A stretch of 10,526 bases of DNA, taken from contig JBOHER010000288.1 of assembly GCA_050701115.1 (NCBI GenBank), positions 1 to 10,526 on the forward strand. Direction: 5' to 3'. Every line of letters begins with the position of its first letter. The stretch's first letter is position 1. A program made the position numbers and the translations under genes. A model generated the notes under the pieces. That model saw only the letters and a list, made by a program, of their open reading frames with translations. It was not told where the DNA came from and made no database searches. The stretch is from JBOHER01 sp050701115. GTDB lineage: Bacteria > Actinomycetota > Actinomycetes > Mycobacteriales > Pseudonocardiaceae. Positions 7,053 to 10,526 of the stretch are shown here, piece after piece.

Positions 7053-7273
7053 GAGGCCGACGGTCACCATACGGGCGCGCATTGTCCGCGAGGCGACACT
7101 ATCCCCTTACGCGGCTCGACCGCCACCACTGGATTGTCTCAAGCTCTGGGACCTTCGCCAGGATCTCCTTCTGGCAGGGCACGTTCAGCAATGTCGAACT
7201 CGGCGGTGAGCCTGCAGCCGCGACCGCCCCTCGCAAGCTCGGGACGGCCCCGTCTGCCGACTGGCGAAGCTCC
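7053..7273. other. Boundary region between the sen operon and the degraded region
   Basis: This 221-bp stretch lies between the divergent senA gene and the first recognisable radical SAM remnant. From about 7142 the second plus frame has G/C-rich third positions and joins without a stop to the remnant, so part of it may once have been coding. I recognise no family in that peptide (it includes SFWQGTFSNVELGG). No terminal inverted repeats, target-site duplications or tRNA end were seen here. Confidence 0.4.
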
Positions 7274-7961
7274 GGTCGGCACGTCGAGTTCGACCCGATG
7301 ACGCGGCTGACCAACCCGGACGTGGTCCGGCTGCTGGTCGGGCAGCGCCCGGAGTGGTTCGTCAAGGATGACTTCTTCCCGGTGCCCTGTTGCGTCCCGA
7401 CGTGCCGCTCGATCACCTACCTGCTCACCGAAGGAACGCCGGGCAGCGACGATTTCGGTGTGCTGCCGATCCCGCGGCTCTGCCGGTGGAGGAGTACCTG
7501 GACTACGTGTCGAACCGGGTCATCCCGGACTACGCGATCCGTGGAGCGTTGGAGAAGCTGTGGAGTGCCTCGGCGTTCATGCGCACCGGTGTCACCGAGG
7601 ATCGGTTGGAGCTGGCGGCCACGGCGTTGGACTGCGCCGACGCCTGTGGGGTGAACCTGCCAGAGGCGATCGCGAACCTGGGCGACCGGGCGTTCATGAT
7701 CTTGGTGCAGGACTTCCTCGACCCCTACACCAAACAGTTGATGAAGTGCTGCGTCGAGGAGATCACCCCGGACGGACGGCTCATTCCGTTCTGTGCCTAC
7801 AACTCCGTGGGCTACCGGGAGCAGGTGCGCGAGCAGATGTCCGGGTAAAGATCGCCGCTGTGGTGCCCAACGCCATCCCGCTCAAGCCGTTCGTCGTGGA
7901 TTCCCCCTACGGGTCGAAGATCGCCGCCGACCGCGACGGAGCCAGCCGTGAACAGCGCTGA
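7274..7961 (+). pseudogene. Radical SAM protein (COG1964/Tes-like), C-terminal remnant with frameshifts
   Basis: Three frames carry consecutive pieces of one protein. Frame 2 (7274 to about 7480) reads EFDPMTRLTNPDVV, then a Cys-rich FFPVPCCVPTCRSITYLL, ending VLPIPRL. Frame 1 (about 7480-7848) continues PVEEYLDYVSNRVIPDYAIRG to LMKCCVEE-x-TPDGRLIPFCAYNSVGYREQ and stops at 7846-7848. Frame 3 (about 7845-7961) then has coding-like third positions (PLKPFVVDSPYGSK) and overlaps the methyltransferase start by 14 bases. The extra-cluster cysteines and the KCCV...IPFCAYN motif match COG1964-type radical SAM enzymes, whose archaeal members include tetraether synthase Tes. The N-terminal half with CxxxCxxC is absent, so the gene is inactive as read. 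The frame-2 to frame-1 shift near 7480 is clear; the frame-3 tail is less certain. Confidence 0.7.
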
Positions 7962-8568
7962 GGAGACGAAGGCGTGCTGCGCCGCCGCGTACGGCAACGA
8001 CGCCGTCGCGCTGGTCCTCGGCCAGTCCTATCACCCCGGCGGGTTGTCACTGACCCGGCGACTCGCAGAGCGACTCGGCTCGCGCTCGGGGCATCGAGTC
8101 CTGGACGTGGCCGCCGGTCCCGGCGCCACCGCGCGGCTGCTGGCCGTCGACTACGACGTCGTCGTCGACGGCGTCGATCTCGGTGAAGCCACCGTCGAGA
8201 AGGCCTGGGCGGCGACGGCGGAGGCGGGCTTGACGGCCAAGGCACGGTTCCGTGTCGGGGACGCCGAGCAGGTCCGGTCCCCGGACGCGACGTTCGACGC
8301 CGTCGTGTGTGAGTACTCGGGACTGCTGGCAGGCGCGGGGCTGCGCACCGTCCACACCGAACACCACGATGACGCGCTCGCGGGCGTGATCGACCAGATC
8401 GAGGCCCGGATCCGGCTGCTCCGCATGACCGCCTTCACCCGGCTGACCGAAGTGGGTGTCGACGTGGATGCGGTTCTGCACTACTGCGCCGCGGCGAAGC
8501 AGGCCGTGGCTGACGGCCTCATCGGATACGCCCTGCTGGTGGCGGAGAAACTGCGACGAAGCCCGTGA
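7948..8568 (+). pseudogene. Class I SAM methyltransferase with internal deletion
   Basis: The open frame of 206 aa starts at GTG and overlaps the next gene by GTGA. The N-terminus has a Cys-Cys pair (KACCAAAYG, Cys10-Cys11) and SYHPGG. The SAM-binding motif I is VLDVAAGPGATA (51-62), followed by acidic DGVDLGEA (74-81) and a VGDAEQV segment (103-109). At residues 119-123 VVCE passes directly into YSGLLAGAGLRT, which in relatives belongs to a helix well after the catalytic core. By recall about 60-70 residues, including the motif usually following VVCE and the region with RPGG, are missing without loss of frame (junction near 8313). It resembles actinobacterial methyltransferases sometimes annotated as arsenite methyltransferase-like, but the substrate is unknown. 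It lies in a former operon with the radical SAM and PiT remnants. It may be a truncated but translated protein; activity is doubtful. Confidence 0.7.
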
Positions 8569-8982
8569 CGGTAGCGGTCCTTGTGCTGACCGTGCTGCTC
8601 GCCGCGGCTAACGGAGCGAACGATGTCGCCAAAGGCGTCGCCACGCTGGCGGGTGCCGGCGTCACCCGCTACGGGACGGCGATCGCGTGGGGCGCCGGAA
8701 CCGCGGGATGGGTCGCGGTGTCTACCCGCGCCCGCCTGCCCGTCTCGACGACCCACGCGCTGGTGGGTTACTTGCTGGGGGCAGGACTGCTGGCCGCGCC
8801 CCGTGGCGTGCAGTGGTCTTCGCTGCTCCACAAGGTCGCGGTTCCGCTGCTGGCGGGCGCTGTCCCGCCCACGTCCGCCTGTCGTCGCGTCGAGGGCGAT
8901 GCGACGCCTGCATTGGGTGTCCTCTGGCGCGGTGGGAGTTGCCCGAGGCCTCAACGACACCCCGAAACTCGCCGCCGCCGTC
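8565..8982 (+). pseudogene. PiT-family phosphate permease, deleted and frameshifted
   Basis: It starts with GTG overlapping the methyltransferase stop (GTGA). The N-terminus is a PiT hallmark: a hydrophobic helix and NGANDVAKGVATLAGAG (16-32). At about residue 43 (8691) AIAWG runs into AGWVAVSTRARLPVSTTHALVG, skipping what is usually about a transmembrane helix and loop. After about 8880 the frame is lost; the family's later motif SSGAVGVARGLNDTPK appears in frame 1 at 8911-8982. The C-terminal third with the second GAND/STTH repeat is absent. The frame-3 ORF runs on to 9005 as Arg-rich nonsense. PiT proteins import phosphate, and arsenate adventitiously. It cannot work as read. The family identity is secure. 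Confidence 0.78.
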
Positions 8983-9199
8983 GGCGGGTTGGCGTCGGCG
9001 GCTGAAGTCACGCGTCAGGCCGCGGCAGCAAGCCCCGCCATGGCGTCCAGTAGCGCCCCGGTGTAGCGGTCACTCGGGGAGCATCGCCGCAGACGCATGG
9101 CGTGCGCGAACGCGTACGCGCCTGGGCGGACCCTGAAGATCGAAGGCTCCGGTCTGCGGGCGCGGCACCGGAGGCTTCGGCCGCGCTGCGGCGGTACAG
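8983..9199. other. Unassigned gap between convergent remnants
   Basis: This 217-bp stretch lies between the PiT remnant (+) and the decarboxylase-like fusion (-). On the minus strand a short frame ending at 9015 reads MRLRRCSPSDRYTGALLDAM and stops after an alanine-rich tail. It could be the C-terminus of another broken gene, but I do not recognise it. No terminator hairpin with a clear stem was seen by eye. Confidence 0.35.
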
Positions 9200-9523
9200 C
9201 TACTCGGCGATCGGTTTGCTGAACAGCACCGGATCGCACACGCCGAGGGCGTCGCCGACCCGGCCCACCATGATGAACGTGGTGATCACGGCGTTGACCT
9301 CGAGCAGCTGGCCCGCGTCCCACACGGCGCGCAGCCGGTCCCAGAGTTCGTCGCTGACGTCGTTGGCGTCCTCGGCGACCTGCTCGGCGAACTCGAGCAG
9401 CACCCGCTCGGCGTCGCTGAAGTGCGGGCTAGTGAACTCGTCGTCGACGTAGATCGCCGGCAGCTGCTCGCCAATCGGATGTGGGGTCGGCAACCCGGGC
9501 ACTCCGGCACGCATCGACGTCAC
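9200..9523 (-). pseudogene. Chimeric ORF: tail-protein N-terminus fused to carboxymuconolactone decarboxylase-like C-terminus
   Basis: The 107-aa frame begins at GTG (9523) with the same first 31 residues as the tail protein at 10513 (MTSMRAGVPGLPTPHPIGEQ through DDEFT), encoded by the 106-bp repeat. At 9430 it changes to SPHFSDAERVLLEFAEQVAED, then DELWDRLRAVWDAGQLLEVN and VGRVGDALGVCDP, the C-terminal pattern of AhpD-like/carboxymuconolactone decarboxylase-family proteins. The family's N-terminal region with the catalytic Cys-x-x-Cys is missing. The fusion is in frame with no stop, but the product joins unrelated halves and is unlikely to be functional. The decarboxylase family call is by motif recall. 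Confidence 0.65.
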
Positions 9524-9536
9524 CCCCGCTGCACCC
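9431..9536. repeat. 106-bp direct repeat, left copy
   Basis: Bases 9431-9536 are identical, by direct reading, to 10421-10526, offset by exactly 990. Identity stops on the left at 9430/10420 (T versus G). The right limit is unknown because the second copy meets the window edge. On the minus strand the repeat encodes the last codons of the baseplate-J-like gene and the first 31 of the tail-protein gene, so it is a duplicated gene junction, not an insertion-sequence end. Confidence 0.97.
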
Positions 9537-10056
9537 GGACCTGATGCCCGAACGAGTGCACCAGCGCGTTCGCCGGCAGGTCGATCCGCTGCACCGGCTT
9601 ACCGCGCTCGCGTGCCGTCGGGTCCGCCCCGAACAGCCGCACGTCCTGCACCAGGTCGACGCCGGACACGGCCTGCAGCACGGCGTAGACCTCGCCGGCC
9701 TGCACCGCGTCGGCCGACGTTTGCGCGGCGTTGCGGAGCTGCGCGACGACGGTGACCCCCTGGTAGAACGGCGGCTCGACGGACACCGCGGCTCCGACAC
9801 ACCGCCGCTCCTCCAGATACTGCTCGATGCGGGTCTGCATGTCCTGGTGCAGCCGCAGGGCGCCGAACTCCAACTCGGCGCCGCCGGCCGGCACCGCCGG
9901 AACCACCAGCACCCGGACGGCATCCGCTCGTTCCGCGGCCGGGATGCAGCGGACCCTGGCCACGTCCGGCGCCGCCGCCCTGGCCAGCTGCTCGTAGTCC
10001 TCGGCGGTCACCGCGCGGTCCAGCGTCCGCAGCAGCAACGGCCCGCGCAGTGCCGC
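9520..10056 (-). pseudogene. Baseplate-assembly (gpJ-like) protein, C-terminal fragment
   Basis: From about 10056 this minus frame reads RDAALRGPLLLRTLDRAVTAEDYEQL, then VRVLVVPAVP, YLEERRCVGAAVSVEPPFYQG, VQAGEVYAVLQAVSGVDLV and DVRLFGADP, ending HSFGHQVRVQRG with stop at 9520-9522. This is the C-terminal domain of putative baseplate assembly proteins (TIGR02243 type, related to phage P2 gpJ) found in phage-tail-like contractile injection systems. Relatives carry a longer stretch with an NP-x-x-G-G segment between VVAxLR and VQAGEVYA; here LRNAAQTSADAV joins directly to QAGEVYA (around 9700-9735), suggesting a further deletion of some 30-40 residues. The N-terminus is replaced by tail-protein sequence upstream. 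The stop overlaps the next GTG (GTGA), the native gene-junction style. Confidence 0.72.
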
Positions 10057-10138
10057 GTCCCGCATCGACCCGGGCAAGATCGGTGACGTGGCCAACTCGC
10101 AGTGGCGCACCAGGGTTCGGCACATCTGCCGACCGGCA
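10057..10138 (-). other. Junction segment between tail-protein and baseplate fragments
   Basis: Here the tail-protein frame (last family-like residues EVIDSGG, ending at 10139) gives way to the baseplate frame (first family-like residues RDAALRGP, near 10056). The 82 bases between read LVRHCELATSPILPGSM in the baseplate frame and match neither family in my recall. This is the novel joint expected from a tandem duplication, or a site of filler sequence. Confidence 0.45.
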
Positions 10139-10513
10139 GCCGCCGCTGTCGATGACCTCCACCTCGCCGCCGGTGAGCAGCCGGACATGGGCGGCCAGCC
10201 CGCGCGGCGTGCCCCGCCGGCGGTGCAGCGCGACGGCGTGCGCGACCAGCGCCCGCCGCCGCTCCACGGTCCAGTTGTCGTCGACGTCGAGGGCCACCCA
10301 GTCGGCCAGCCAGTCGATGAAGTCGGGTGGCGTCAGCAGCGGGTCGAGGTAGCTGGGGAAGCTGTCCAGGGTGGCGAACACCGGCGCGAGCACCTCGTCG
10401 AAGGCCCCCGTCAACCGCTGAGTGAACTCGTCGTCGACGTAGATCGCCGGCAGCTGCTCGCCAATCGGATGTGGGGTCGGCAACCCGGGCACTCCGGCAC
10501 GCATCGACGTCAC
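10139..10513 (-). pseudogene. Phage-tail-like protein (gpI/TIGR02242 type), N-terminal fragment
   Basis: Reading from GTG at 10513 (alternative ATG at 10504), about 125 codons match the phage tail protein domain of contractile injection systems: QLPAIYVDDEFTQRLTGAFD, then TLDSFPSYLDPLLTPPDFIDWLA, WVALDVDDNW, RRALVAHAVALHRRRGTPRG and LLTGGEVEVIDSGG. After 10139 the frame continues open but with Ala/Gly/Arg-rich sequence unrelated to the family (a shadow of the baseplate frame), so the C-terminal part is missing. The GTG overlaps the preceding baseplate stop at 10510-10513. In intact systems this protein is a small baseplate wedge component encoded directly after the gpJ-like gene, as here. Confidence 0.75.
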
Positions 10514-10526
10514 CCCCGCTGCACCC
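10421..10526. repeat. 106-bp direct repeat, right copy (touches window edge)
   Basis: Identical to 9431-9536. Its left edge is 10421 and its right edge lies at or beyond the end of the window, so 106 bp is a minimum length. Confidence 0.97.
10510..10526 (-). CDS. Baseplate-assembly (gpJ-like) gene, last codons only
   Basis: Only VQRG and the stop (10512-10510) lie in the window, identical to the end of the fragment at 9520. This should be the 3' end of the gpJ-like gene that precedes the tail protein. Whether that gene is complete cannot be seen. Confidence 0.6.

Noticed and set aside
6251..7273. Long plus-strand open frame running opposite senA
   Set aside because: It is the antisense shadow of senA up to 7039. 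Only the part from about 7274 on carries recognisable protein sequence.
9599..10138. Tail-protein frame continuing to a 304-aa protein
   Set aside because: Beyond EVIDSGG the sequence is low-complexity Gly/Ala/Arg and is the shadow of the baseplate-J-like frame, which carries the family motifs.
9431..10526. Direct repeats as att sites, IS ends or a CRISPR array
   Set aside because: The repeats are coding sequence at a gene junction, with only two copies. There is no integrase, transposase, inverted ends, cas gene or regular spacer pattern.

Overview
This is high-GC DNA with strong G/C third-position bias, GTG starts and 4-base ATGA/GTGA gene overlaps. Together with the gene content this points to an actinobacterium, possibly from the Pseudonocardiales; the order-level guess is inference only.

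Layout. 1-164: the 3' end of a DsrE-like gene with an apparent one-base frameshift, followed by a hairpin. 316-1389 (+): selD/senC, selenophosphate synthetase. 1390-7039 (-): a tight five-gene operon read right to left: senA (EgtB-like selenoneine synthase), senB (selenosugar synthase glycosyltransferase), then a PhnD-like lipoprotein, a PhnC-like ATPase and a fused double PhnE-like permease. These genes overlap by 4, 8, 4 and 4 bases. selD runs towards the operon, and the two stop codons abut in one TGATCA palindrome. I read 316-7039 as a complete selenoneine cluster: oxyanion import, activation to selenophosphate, selenosugar formation, then insertion of selenium into hercynine. The hercynine-making methyltransferase (EgtD) is not in the window.

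From about 7.1 kb to the right edge the picture changes. 7274-8982 (+) holds three remnants of a former operon: the C-terminal half of a radical SAM protein of the COG1964/Tes type with frameshifts, a class I methyltransferase with an apparent internal deletion, and a PiT-type phosphate permease with a deletion and a frameshift. From 9200 to 10526 (-) there are rearranged pieces of a phage-tail-like (contractile injection system) baseplate locus. A 106-bp perfect direct repeat (9431-9536 and 10421-10526) spans the junction between the baseplate-J-like gene and the tail-protein gene. One copy leads into the true tail-protein N-terminus. The other is fused to the C-terminus of a carboxymuconolactone decarboxylase-like protein.

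The window thus divides into an intact selenium module (0.3-7.0 kb) and a scrambled flank (7.1-10.5 kb). The flank may be real genome decay or partly a sequencing/assembly artefact; the sequence alone cannot decide.
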